Shown in pieces: positions 13,231-25,090 of a stretch of DNA of 64,000 bases. A program made the position numbers and the translations under genes. The first letter of the stretch is position 1. Every line of letters starts with the position of its first letter. The notes beneath the pieces were generated by a model. It searched no databases. It saw only the letters and a program-made list of their open reading frames with translations, and was not told where the DNA came from. Source of the DNA: Cinchona pubescens (Eukaryota > Streptophyta > Magnoliopsida > Gentianales > Rubiaceae); NCBI GenBank assembly GCA_025175665.1, contig JANKKI010000026.1:930001-994000 (forward strand). Reading direction: 5' to 3'.

Positions 13231-15122
13231 GGCTCAATAGGGTCATGTTGGGGTTTTTGTTCTGCACATCTAGGATGACCATTACAATACACTGCTCTAA
13301 TTGTGTAGGCTGTGGATACGGTTGTTGAGATTGAAAAGGCTCCGTAGAAGGCTCTTCTATAGGTCTCATGGCAACTTTAACCTGCTGACCCATATGGTGT
13401 AATGTTGCAAAAGCTATGTTTCTCATGTTAGTTACTACGTCGATTTCTTGCTAACGAACTCTAGGTTGTAGTTGCAGCGACATATACCCAAAACGCATGA
13501 CAACATTTGCTTGTAACAACAAAATAATCTAGTTAATTCAAAAAAAATATTTTTATTACTAAGTAGTCACCCATTCGCATATATGACTAACCAGATACTC
13601 GAACATCATTGATTCGTCTTGGTATCTATCAACTCTTAGTTCTACTACTGTAGGACAACGAGTATAATCCTCTGTATAGACTAGGGGGCCTTCAATTGCC
13701 ACGCCCTCCTCAACCATAACTGCGCGATTAACCTGCATAAAAACATACAATATATGAAGTTGGACCCAATCATTACTGGCATTACCATCACATGCAAATA
13801 CTTCCTTGTGAAGGCGGATATCTGTATCAATTAAATAAGGAATGTCCTGTTGCAAACCGATCTGCATCATTACCTTAAGGGGCATGTGAAAATCCACAAT
13901 CTCCCAACATATGAGAGAACATCGAGATCTCCATATGTGCTAACCAGAAATACAGTAAGTATGTAATGTCGCCAATACTTCGTCCGTGTATGGCATCCAA
14001 ACAAATTGCAAAAAAATGTAAAATATTTTCAATTTTTTAAAAAAGAGATATTAATATCATAATTTTTGAAAATGTATGTATTATTTTATTACCAAACTGG
14101 TCATGACAGAGAACCCCTAATTGATCTCTATACACAACAAGGACACGTTGTGACACCCATTCACAATTAAATGACGCACGTCAATATGCACCTCAGAGAA
14201 GTCCAAATATTGCAAAGTGATCAACATTACGATGCGCTCGCATACACCCCTTACACAGCATGCGATATAGTGCAGCTAGAACTGCGCTATTCAACTATGT
14301 TGACCGAGCTTGCTATAAATTTTGTAACATCAATAGCCAGTGCAAGAAAATAAAATTTCCAAATTGATCGAAAAACAACAATCCACCAGTCAATAATAAG
14401 ATGCACATACATGCCCACTGTTGTAATTCCTCATCACTCGCATCATCCGAAACTGTAATCCTTATAACATGCTCACATGTAGTATGTTTAATTCAACTAT
14501 CCTTAATATCCCCTACTGTGGTGTAAAACCTAACAATGCCTGGCAGACACCTGCCCACTTCGATTCAGTCTTTTATCTGGGTTAGGAATGACAGCATCAC
14601 CATCTACTCGAAATTCAAATAGGACCTCTACATCATGTAACGTAACAGTAGCCTTACCAACCAGCAAATAGAATGTATGTGTCTCTTGTCTCTACCTCTC
14701 AACAAGTACCGTAATCAAATCATGATCATACAAAATATCTAGCTAATCTAATGTAGTGCAAGACACCTTCGCGCTGCATATGATATGACCAACAATCGCC
14801 TTCATATCGTCTTAATCCTCAATGGTTCCGTCATTGGCTCACCTGTCAATATACTCGAAGACCTATGCTGGTATTAGAGACGTAACAACTCATCATATTA
14901 TGGCCCAACACATGCATCAGGATAATCGACAAAAGCCTCCATGTCTCTAAACTGTGCAAGAAGATAACACTAAGCAACACAAACAAAAAACTAAATTGTC
15001 AAAATCAATAATTAAAATCACATTCACACGTCTACAACCAACTATCTTATTCATCAATTTTAGCAGTTTATAAATACAACCAACCCAAGACCAACGGTAT
15101 TCACAACAAAGTTTACATATAA

Positions 15123-15528
15123 AATGTTGTTGCTACAGGAACGAGATGATGATTATCGTGACTGTTGTGAGTACGATCCAAGAGAATATTATTGTGGTAT
15201 TCGGCGAGAATGAGTTTCACTGCCAAGAGTCTATTCACCTAAGAGAGACTCTACAGAGGCTTGGTACTCCTGTACCAACACGTTACAACCGCTTATTGAA
15301 TAAAAGAAATCAGCAACGAGTCGAACATCTAAATACGAGGTAGTTGTTCGACTCATACGGAAAGAAAACAATTGCATGCTTAATCGCATTTGTCGATATC
15401 ATTCTATAGAGTTGGTTTGAGACCAAATGGCTGTAATTAATCACCAGTTGACCAACTCCGAAATTTCGATGTTACTAGCTAATCCTTATTATGCATCGGA
15501 CGATAATATGTCGGATAAAGATATGTAA
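15123..15528 (+). pseudogene. Small ORF of unknown family inside the MULE
   Basis: Transcribed away from the PMD gene. ATG at 15123 opens MLLLQERDDDYRDCCEYDPR; the frame slips near 15210, continues as NEFHCQESIHLRETLQRLG, slips again near 15341, and after one in-frame TGA ends YYASDDNMSDKDM at a TAA. Segment composition looks protein-like (charged, with Cys and Tyr clusters), but I recognise no domain. It could be an accessory gene of this MULE lineage or chance. Confidence 0.35.
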
Positions 15529-15539
15529 AACCATAAGTT

Positions 15540-16680
15540 ACTTTTACGGTTTCATGTATTTTTTTTTATCAATTTTAGTGTATTTCAATTATCTATGCTT
15601 AGTTTTCATTTTCAAAACTATTATCCATTTATAACATTTAAAATTTGTTTGAATGTAATACTTGGTTAATGTTCCTTTAACGTTTCATATTTTTTTTAAA
15701 ATTTTAATTTATATTTATGAATGAGCAATTTATGATCATTTTATGAATTTCACGAAGTGTTAAACTTATTTTATTATATATAAAGTATTTTTTTAATCAA
15801 TTTTATGACTTTTAAACACGTCAACCTTTTAATTTTTACTTATGTATATCGATTTATATGGATATATATCGATTTTCAAGTTTTCAGTATAATGATGTAA
15901 ATTACAAAAAAAAAAAAAAATAATAATTAATTTTTCTGCGCTACCCTAACAAAAATCATAAATTTTTTCTATTTTTACTTTTTTAACATCATTATGTTGA
16001 ATTCGCATTTTATGTTTTAATAATCAAATAGACCACTTCAAATCAATTTATTAAACATAAAATTTATTTAAATGGTTATAAGTTAATTATTTATATAATA
16101 TAGAAAGCAATTGTAGGATTTGGTGTATATCATTTTATACATTTTTATTATTACCCACAAACCTATCAATATAAATAATTAACTCATTATAACTTTCAAT
16201 AACTTCTCCTCTATTTTACGTTAAAATATTTTTCTTTTAATCCCACCCACATTCACTGTGTCTTCCCCACTAGTAATAATTAAATATTCACATATATTTA
16301 ATTAAACTATTCATTATAGTTCAATTACTTAGAATGTAATAGCTACATAAATGCTATCCGTAATATAAAACTAAAAAAAAAAAAAAATTGTAATAACATA
16401 TTAGTTAATAAATTAAGTAACAATAAACTAACATTATATAAAAATAATATAATTACAATTATAATTACATTTAAATAATAACAACATTTTATTACTAAAG
16501 AAATATATCTAACATATCCATCTACACAAATATTTTAAACTATTTTATTATTTAACATATTATACAAAAATAAATCAAAATATTGCATTAAATATTATAC
16601 ACAAAAAATAAATTATTTCAATATTTAAATGGTATAAAAAAGTACCTTAGATGAGTAAAGTGGCAATTCTTCCTTCTTCA
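15540..16680. other. AT-rich MULE interior
   Basis: Very AT-rich, with long A or T runs and no coding signal. Confidence 0.5.
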
Positions 16681-16827
16681 ATTGGGGACTTATTTGATAA
16701 ATCGAAAAAAAAAAATCAGAGGGGAATCGGAGGTGGAGAGAAAGAGAAGAGGGAATTTGGATGAGAGGAGAGAAAGAGAAGAGGAAAGGCGGATAGGGAA
16801 AGAGCGTATGGGGGGTTTTATAGGAGT

Positions 16828-16889
16828 TTGGTCGTATGAAGCATATACGACTTTGAGTTGTATAAGTCGTATATGCAACATACGACCAA
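16828..16889. repeat. Foldback with 24-nt arms in the right MULE subterminal region
   Basis: Arms 16828-16851 and 16866-16889 are reverse complements apart from two central mismatches (GTCGTATG..GCATATACGAC), with a 14-nt loop. Either strand would form a strong hairpin. Confidence 0.7.
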
Positions 16890-17050
16890 AGGTTAAATAC
16901 CAACCCCTCAAAGGGCAAAAATATAAGACAGATAATTGTGGTTTGAGTTTTGAAATTGGGAAAAAAAGGGATAGAGAAATGAGGGGAAATTGATTTGAGA
17001 AATCGCTTCCTGAATCTTGAAAAGAGATAGAGCAGAGAGTTTCGGTGAAG

Positions 17051-17184
17051 ATAAATAAACCTAGTAAGGAGGAGGAAGAAGAATTTGAGAGCTAAATATG
17101 TGGAAAGCAATGGAGCAAGTGTAACTCACGATACAATCAGCTTATGTTAAATAAGGAAGAGAATTACAGAGAGAAGGTTGATTT

Positions 17185-17216
<32 letters not shown>

Positions 17217-17262
17217 GATTTGACTTTATATATATATATATATATATGTATGTATATATACG
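17051..17262. repeat. Right MULE terminal inverted repeat
   Basis: Reverse complement of 8216-8368: TTATTTATC..CCTAGTAAGG blocks, then GTGTAACTCACGATACAATC, CAGCTTATG and GGTTGATTTGACTTT, then a TA tract. GATTTGACTTTA plus TA tract occurs twice, a second small duplication at this end. Confidence 0.75.
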
Positions 17263-19722
17263 TGATTCAATAACATATCTTTAGACTATCAAAGTTTTCT
17301 CTAATTTAAAAATCACAAAGTAATTATCATACAAATAAAAATTTTAAAATTTATAAAAAGTGCTAAAATATAATGAAATAATAACATTATTTTCTTATCT
17401 CATTTAAATTTGTATTACAATTAATTTAGATTTGTTTTGTCCTGCCCTATATAAAGAAGAAAATTAACGAAGCAACAATCGCAAAACTCGGGAACAAAAT
17501 AGAAAATTCACAATCTTTAGTTGAAATATAAGTATTTGTTAATTTTATATCTATTTAATTGTATTTTCAATTATTATATTTAATAACATCATTTGGTAGA
17601 ATATTAGTTTAGAAGAACTATTGATAAGTAAGAAAATAATTAAGTTCACATCATGATACATGAATATGTATAAAATATTCTAAAATAATCATTATAACAC
17701 ATATTAGAATTATATACATAATTTACAGGTATATTGAGTTTAAATGTCAACTTTACAGTATTTGATAAAACAATCACGAATATTGGTTTAGAGTAATTAT
17801 TGATAATTATTGCAAGAACTACAAGAATATATATATGTGTGTGTGTAGGAATGACAATATAGAAAAAGAAAATAAGTAGGCAAGTAATACAAATATTTTT
17901 CACTAATAAATAATTTTAACACACTTTATTTATTAAATGATATTTGATATTTGACAGTGATTTTATTCTTTAATAATGATAAAGAATGTATAGAATTATC
18001 TAAAATGTTCAATATTGTGGAAAAAATCTTTATCTATAACTGGTCAAGTTATTGGTTTGTCGTTATCAAAAATTATAACTTAGAAATTTTTTTAAAAAAA
18101 TAGAAAACTATTTTAGATCGAGGTAACCATATTTTATGACATTAAAAATGAATGAAGAGTTTGAAACTTCGATATGCTATTGAAGTGAATGTTATCATAA
18201 ATTTAAGAAATATGAAAAAAAATATCAATATATTCTCTATATGTATACACATTTTACATAATATGTTAATGAAAAATTAATTGTGATACAAATATATATA
18301 AAATATCACTTAAAGTAGTAATGTGTGATTTTGGATATCTTAAGAACTACAATTTTATTAGCATTTCATGCAATTTTAGAGGTAGATAAAGGATTATTTT
18401 CATTAATGTTTATTGCATTTTAGAGCAAGATAAAATAACAATTTATTATTTCAATTTTTTAATAATTATTTGATATACTATATGATACCTATCCATAATA
18501 TGGACAATATATTAGTTTGATCTATTTAGTTATCTTACACATAAGATATAATTCTTGTTTGATGTATTTGTTCTTTATACTATAATTAAATTCATTTTTT
18601 TCTTATTTTTTGAAAAATTAATTAATCATTTTTGTAATTATAGCCATATATCATTTGATTTCCTGTAAAAAAAAATTTACTAAAAATAGAATTTCAAAAT
18701 ACTTCATTTATAAAATTACGTTTGATATTTCGTAGTGATTTTATCTTTTAGTAATAACAAAGAATATATAGATATATTTAAAAGGTTCAATAATATGAAA
18801 AATATTTAATCTTTAACTGTTCAAATAATTAGTAATAACATTATAGGATTATAAGCTAGGTGCATAGAAGAGAAATATCCTAAATAAAATGCAAATATTA
18901 TACTCTGTTCTCATAAAAGAGAAAATTTGTTTAACTTTTTGCGAAGAAATGAAATTTATATATAATGTTGTTACAAACAACAAAAAATAACGAAAAAAAT
19001 AAAAAAAGAAAGGCGAAAATAATTACAATAAAAAGTAAAGGTATTAAATATATATTTAAAATATGTAAATCTTATATAAAAAAGTCAACATATAAATTTT
19101 TTATACTTGATAATTTATGTTTTCATTCACTCATTATTCATTTATTTTTTAGAAAATAAAAATTTCTAATAAATCAGGAATATTACACGTGCGAAATACG
19201 TGTTTTTTTTCTAATTTATCTCACCATATGTGAGTTTCAGTGTAATTTAATACTAATATTTCTCCTATTATATATGGGAATTGGTGTTTCAATTGTATCC
19301 CACTAATGTTGGTGTATGTGATCTTATAAAAAAAAGGATTGGGAGTTTATTTTTATTTTTTAAATCAATTTTTCATGAAGATAAAAACTTACTGAATAAA
19401 AATAATAAAAAAAGTTCCTATGGGCTACAAAAGTTACATTTTTTTTTTAGCTTTAAAAAAAAAATTGCTCTTTTGCTAAAAAAGAAAATTGGTTACATTT
19501 TTTGCAATTGACAAGTAGTAGATCTATAGTTTATTTTTTTCTCAAAAGTCCAAACAAAATATGATTCCCAAATCCAGACACTTCTAACCTCAAAGCCAGA
19601 TAAGAGACCTCGTCATCAGTAGTGATTCCCAGCAACAAATAACAAACCAAAATCCCAATTCCCACCTCACAAATCACTCACTCACTCACTCTCCCAACTT
19701 TATCAATTCCTTCATCATCTAA
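17263..19722. other. AT-rich spacer upstream of SOD
   Basis: No gene recognised. It holds a diverged direct repeat of about 160 bp (17897-18055 and 18673-18830). The last ~100 bp before 19723 are C/T-rich with repeated CACT units and probably form the SOD 5' untranslated leader. Confidence 0.5.
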
Positions 19723-22700
19723 ATGCAAGCTGCGCTAGCAGCAATGGCCGCCCACACACTTCTCTGTTTCACCGCCGCCTCCGCCGCCACCAACCACCAC
19801 CCTCTCCTCTTCCAACTCTCCAACCCCACTTCCTTATCCTCTTCATCATCTCTCCACTCCTCATTCCACGGCTACTCTATCAAATTCCCCAGCCAATTCT
19901 CCGCCGTTTCTCTACCTCCGCCTCCGCCTCTCCTAAGCCTCTCACCGTCGTCGCTGCCACCAAGAAAGCCGTTGCCGTCCTCAAAGGCACCTCCAGCGTC
20001 GAAGGCGTCGCTACCCTTAACCAAGAAGATGATGGCCCAACAACTGTCAATGTCAAAATAACTGGGCTTACTCCAGGGAAACATGGGTTCCATTTGGTTA
20101 GTATTATTATTATTGCTTTTATTTTGTTTAATTTTAGTACTTTTTGCCAGTATCTTTGATGGGTTTTGCTCAAAATTCAACCTTTTTAAACTTTTTTGGG
20201 TGTTTGATAGCATGAATATGGTGATACCACAAATGGCTGTATGTCAACAGGTTAGAATTTTATTAGTATTTCAAGCTTATTAAAGTCGAAATATTGTTTA
20301 TTTTTTATCTTTTATTTTTTGGTGTGGGAAAATGTGTTGGTGAATGTGGATTATTGTGATAAAACAGGAGCGCATTTTAATCCGAAAGGGTTGACTCATG
20401 GAGCTCCTGAGCAGACGATGTCCGTCATGCGGGTGACCTGGGAAACATAGTTGCCAATGGCGATGGTATTGTTTTTAGTAAAGATTGGATTTTGCATTCT
20501 TTTCAGAGCTGATAATTTTGACAGTTTTTATGTAATCTTGATTTTGTTCAATGTGATGCAGGTGTGGCTGAGGCGACAATCGTGGACGATCAGGTAAAAT
20601 GATAGACTTTTGTGCGGCTCTATTCTAAGTTGTTTTTCTTATTGAGGAATTTGATTCCATTTTCTTTCTTGTGCAGATTCTACTGAGCGGTCCATACTCT
20701 GTTGTTGGAAGGGCTTTGGTAGTTCACGAGCTTGCGGATGACCTTGGAAAGGGTAAAAGTTACAGTTCAAGTCAATGTTGCATTGATAACATGTTGCTTG
20801 TGTTGTTATATGAGTTTGTGAAATACATACGATTACCTGAAAGTTTGCCTGGCCCTTGACCTTCTTTCCTTCATTAGATAATCTTTACTTGTATCTTGTC
20901 TTACCTTTTATTTAGTTTTGGCTATTAACCTGTAGGTGGCCATGAACTAAGTCTCACTACAGGAAATGCTGGAGGGAGATTGGCTTGTGGTATGCAAATT
21001 TATTTCCTCCTGCACTTTGTTTACATACTTCTTTATAGTTTCAGTACCTGATTGTTGTGTTTCTTGTTGAAACACTATGATCTGATTCTTGACTGCATCA
21101 TGGATTTGTTATGATAAGCTATGACTGAAATGGGGTCTCGCAATTTGTGCTTAAGTGAAGCACTAAATTCTACATAAAGTTTTTAAGTTTTTGCTGTGAT
21201 ATCTCTCTAAGCCACACGATGAAACTTTGGGAGAGGGTGATAGAAAGAAAGTTAACAAACGAGACTAGGGTATCAGATAACCAGTTTGGTTTCATGCCAG
21301 GGAGATTGACTACTGAAGCCATACATCTTTTAACATCTTTTATTTAACATCTTTTAAGGAGATTTACAGAGAGATACTGTGATGAGAAAAACAATTTACA
21401 CATAATTTTTTATTGATCATATTATGTATGAGAGTCCTAGAGAAGTTATGTGGAAGCTTTTAGAAAAAAAAAAAAAAGAGTTAAGAGCAGCATATATAGA
21501 ATTAATAAAGGAGATGTATAGGGATGTGGTTGCAAGTGTGAGGACACTAGAAGGGTTGACGCAAGAGTTCTCTGTAAATATTGATGTACACCAAGGTTTA
21601 GCTTTAAACCTGCATTGGTCATAAATGAACTTACTATATGACCAATGAAATTTTTAGGCACTTCCAGGATAAAATACCATGCTATATGTTGTTTGTAGAT
21701 GATATTGTGTTAGTAGATGAGACAAAGGAGTTAATTTTAAACTCGAGGTTTGGAGAGTGACACTAGTAAAAAAGGTTTTAGACTTTGTAAGTCAAAAACA
21801 AAATATATGGAATTTAAGTTTAGCAAGAATACAGATAGAAATGGAATAAGTGTTAGAATTGGACATCAAGAGATACCAAAAGTTAGTGTTTTTAATTATT
21901 TAGGTTCAATTCTTTAGAATGATGGTCGTATATCTGAATAGATAGTGATGTTAAACATAGAATACAAGTGGGTTGGATGTAATGGAGAATGACTTCGGGA
22001 ATATTATGTGATTGCAAAATTCCTTTAAGACTTGAGAGTAAAATTTATAGTACGACCATTAGACCAGCGATGTTTTATAGGTTTGAATGTTGGACAGTGA
22101 ATTATGCACATGAGCAAAAGATGAGGACAACAAAAATGCTAATGTTAAGATGAATGTGTTGTATACTAGGATGGAAAAAATACGCAATGAGCATATTCAG
22201 TATAAGATTGGAGTAGCACCTATCGTTGATGAGATGAGGGAAACACGCTAAAGATGATTAGGTCATGTGCTAAGACGGCTAGTAGAGGCGCCTGTTAGGC
22301 GAGTTGATTTTAGAGAGAGTAGTCAATGTAAAACGGATAGGGGAAGACCGAAAAAGATTGGTTGGGAACTTGTAAGAAAGATATAGCTCATTTAGGAATT
22401 AATGGGGATACGGTTTATGATAGGGTGCAATGGTATAGAAGGATCCATGATGTAACTGATCCTACCTAGTGGAATAAGGCTTGATTTGTTTGTTTGTTTG
22501 TTTATTTGTTTGTGCTGTGACATCTCTAGATGACAGCTGGTTATCGGATGAACATTAGACATTATTTATAAGCTTTGATGTCTCTTTGTTGCATGATCAT
22601 TTGCAAAGATGAAGTAGGAGATGAGAAATGCTTTACAAAACACTGATTAAGGAAGCATTCTGAGCGTGTATTTTCATCCATAGTTATCCGGTTGCATTCA

Positions 22701-25090
22701 TTGCTGGTTGATGTAAGTAACCTATGGACTAAAGTTGCAAGTCTCAGTTTGAGGGTCATGCAAACTATGAGCATCAGTTTTGCTTAGGATTCATTTTTTT
22801 TCCTGCAAATTTTTATGTTTTTAAACCTATGTACATGACATCGACTGCAGGAATCATTCGATTTCAATGTACTTAGCTGTCTGTGGTGTGTTAGAAACAG
22901 TACTGCAGACAATGTATTGCATGTTGTAAGATCAATTTAGTTTCTTTGCCTGTCTCTTATACACATCTAGATGTGTATAAGAGACTACAAAAACAGATAC
23001 ACAAAACTTAAAGGGCATTTATGTCATTCCAAAAGCTGGGTGGTGGGATTTCTGACATGTGGACTCAGTCGGTAACATTTGACTGTAGAAAAGGGCTTCA
23101 AAGGAAATTTGAACCCACAGAACTATAAATCCAGGTTAGATATCTACAACAGCAACTCGGAAGTCTGAATCCACCCAACAAACAAAGAAGCTTTCAGAAA
23201 AACAATTGTAATAATAATAAGCCTTAGGTCAATCCCTTCTTCTTCAATAGCTCCCTATTCTCTAGCAGCCTCTTCTTTCACAGTTGCTTCTCAAGCACTT
23301 GCCAAAGAAAAATATAGTTGTGATGCTTTCTTGTACTCGATCGAAGTCCAAGGATCTAGCTACAAGGATAAGGCTTTAGAATATGGAAAGATAAAATGTG
23401 GAGGGAGGGAGGGAGTTGAAGTTGAGATTGTAGTTTGATTAACAAATGCAATAGCAACAAATTTTTTGGATGCATTTTACATTGTCGCTGTTGCTTGTTT
23501 ATTTCTAATTCTATTGTAGTTTTTAGCCCATTGCATTTACATTTTCATGCGACATCTAATTCTACATGGATGCATAAGGGATCTTGTGCTCACAGAGAGT
23601 AGGAAAAATATCTAGAAACCCTCTATTTTGCATAATAACCCATTTTACGGATTAAATATTGTTCTCTGAAGTATATGAAAAGCATAGAAGTATGTTTAGA
23701 TAGGATGTTGTAAGAATTAAAGTTGATATCCAGAATTCTAGCACATTAAAGGGCCCTGGCCCTTTAAAAAGGCTGAATGATAAATTTCATTTATTTGAGA
23801 TGTTATTAAGCAGAGGTTGAGAATATGCAACTGCCTATCTTGGAATCAGCATACAAATATTCGTAAAATAGAAACAGTATAACAATATGCAAAGGTGATG
23901 CATTTGATATGTGCACAAAATGAATTAGGAAGATCAACTGCCAGAATTGGATATCATACGTGTTGGCTGAAGTTATCAGTTTTCCATTAAGAAATGTTAA
24001 AAGATGATTCTTATGCTACAACTGTCAACTTTCCAACTAAGTTGTCAGTTTTGATCAACTTAACTTTTTTTCCAAGGAAAAGTCAATAACAACTTGTACA
24101 CAGCTACTTCTTTTCCCCCTTAATTTGGTGATAGGAAAAATGTGGAAATTATAAGCACAACAATGTACTACTTAAGAGTTGGAATGTGTCTGTTTCTAGA
24201 GGCTAAGAGGTTATAACTTCTGTTTTACTGTGCTAACTTTTAATGCTTGGAACAGAAGTGGCCTCTTAGGTCATTAATTTTGGAATGTCACTTGTTGATC
24301 AAGTATTCAGAACTTGGTGTTTGTCTCGGTGTAGTGTATTAGAACCTGAACGCTGAACCTTTTGAGGACCACTTGTTACATCTCTCCAACATCAATAGCT
24401 CTGAGAACTCCTTGTATTAAGTTTTAGATACTCATGGTTGTTATTCCTGCGTGTTTCCTTTCTTTTTTTCTTGTAAAAATTTTCGAATCAAGTAGGTTCA
24501 GTTTCCTGCCCCAAAGAGATGCATCCAGCCCATGAATAGCATTATTGAGGGAAAAGGTCTAGCGCGCACATAAAACACCTCTATGAACTACTTTACTGGT
24601 AATAGTACCAATACCATTTTTTCCTCTTGTGATGTTTGTGGATACTCCTGCCAGTTGTGTCTGTTTGCTTCTCTAACATAAAAGCATACTGCATGGTTTT
24701 CTTTTTCATTAGTTTAATCGAGTTTTCCTGTCTGAAGAGGTACAGTCCATCCAATCCACCTATCAGTTGGATTCCAGGTGGAAGTTCGATTATATATATG
24801 CACATGGACCCATCTGCCTACAGGATAGAAGTCCCTATTTGCACGATAACATGAATCCTTTGTAATGGTACTTTACCAACAAAATACTGACTGTTTGATC
24901 AGGATGTGACTGATTTATGTTTTCATAAAAGGGCTCTAGAAAGTCTTTTTGTCATTGGATGCACAAAATTTAAAACTTGAATGCTCTAAATTCATCTTTA
25001 TGTGCCTTATCCTATGATTTGTAGAAGATCCCTGATTTATTTTGTTATCTAATTTTTTATGCAGGTGTTGTTGGTTTGACTCCATTATAA
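19723..25090 (+). CDS. Cu/Zn superoxide dismutase, chloroplastic precursor (7 exons)
   Basis: It dismutates superoxide to peroxide and oxygen in the plastid stroma. Exons: 19723-20096, 20211-20250, 20368-20465, 20562-20593, 20677-20752, 20936-20989 and 25065-25090. All introns are GT-AG and the phases fit. Exon 1 encodes a Ser/Ala-rich transit peptide (an alternative start is the second ATG, MAAHTLL), then AATKKAVAVLKG at the mature N-terminus. Copper and zinc ligands lie in HGFHL|HEYGD, AHFNP and HAGDLGN; the second SOD signature is GNAGGRLACG and the end is VVGLTPL. Two frameshifts, within 19905-19945 and near 20410, look like sequence errors because the correct protein resumes. Length (about 230 codons) fits the family. 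The last intron of about 4 kb holds a LINE and synthetic adapter, so its size is unreliable. Confidence 0.92.
21190..22515 (+). mobile_element. 5'-truncated RTE-type LINE in the last SOD intron
   Basis: Fragments of a reverse transcriptase typical of plant LINEs appear in order on the plus strand: LWERVIERKLTNETRVSDNQ, FGFMPGRLTTEAIHL, the catalytic LFVDDIVLVDET (YADD-like box), FNYLGS, RPAMFYRFECW, and a C-terminal YDRVQWYRRIHDVTDPT. The 3' end runs into a (TTTG)n tail at about 22482-22515, usual for the RTE clade. Stops and frameshifts break it and the 5' half is missing. It has the same orientation as the SOD gene. Confidence 0.85.
22950..22985. other. Synthetic Nextera mate-pair junction adapter (contamination)
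   Basis: 22950-22968 is exactly CTGTCTCTTATACACATCT, the 19-bp Tn5 mosaic end used in tagmentation libraries. It is followed directly by its reverse complement AGATGTGTATAAGAGAC (22969-22985), lacking only the last two bases. Two mosaic ends head to head are the circularisation junction of Nextera mate-pair libraries. Sequences left and right of it may come from points kilobases apart. Confidence 0.95.

Larger units (their letters stand above)
12500..14942 (-). pseudogene. Plant mobile domain (PMD) protein, broken
   Basis: Minus-strand frames restart repeatedly but together follow the PMD/MAIN-like family. The start is probably the ATG at 14942 (MEAFVDYPDACVG). Then come a THTF-like segment and TVTLHDVEVLFEFRVDGDAV near 14690-14570, and GGLLFFDQFGN plus a LNSAVLAALYRML segment near 14400-14260. 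DFHMPLKVMMQIGLQQDIP is at 13897-13840, followed by a DWVQLH block. The C-terminal tail holds an 11-residue Ser/His/Gly repeat (13036-13230 and before 12835), interrupted by an inserted element. PMD proteins of host genes (MAIN, MAIL1) act in silencing and genome stability; the transposon versions have no known function. Many stops make this copy a pseudogene. Confidence 0.75.
8071..17262. mobile_element. Mutator-like element (MULE), about 9.2 kb, decayed
   Basis: Long terminal inverted repeats bound the element. The left end at 8216-8368 (outer part repeated at 8085-8200) matches the reverse complement of 17051-17190. Shared blocks include CATAAGCTGATTG, AGTTACACTT and CTTTACTGGG/CCTTACTAGG, with the outermost part dissolving into (TA)n on both sides. 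Inside are, on the minus strand, a MuDR-type transposase with all domains but many breaks and a PMD gene, and on the plus strand a small ORF of unknown family. PMD genes are known to travel inside some plant MULEs. The flanking 9-bp target duplication cannot be read because both ends sit in TA microsatellites. The element cannot code for intact transposase as written. Confidence 0.75.

Noticed and set aside
16625..17110. Minus-strand 161-residue ORF
   Set aside because: Low-complexity Phe/Leu/Ser/Pro composition from the pyrimidine-rich MULE terminal repeat; no family.
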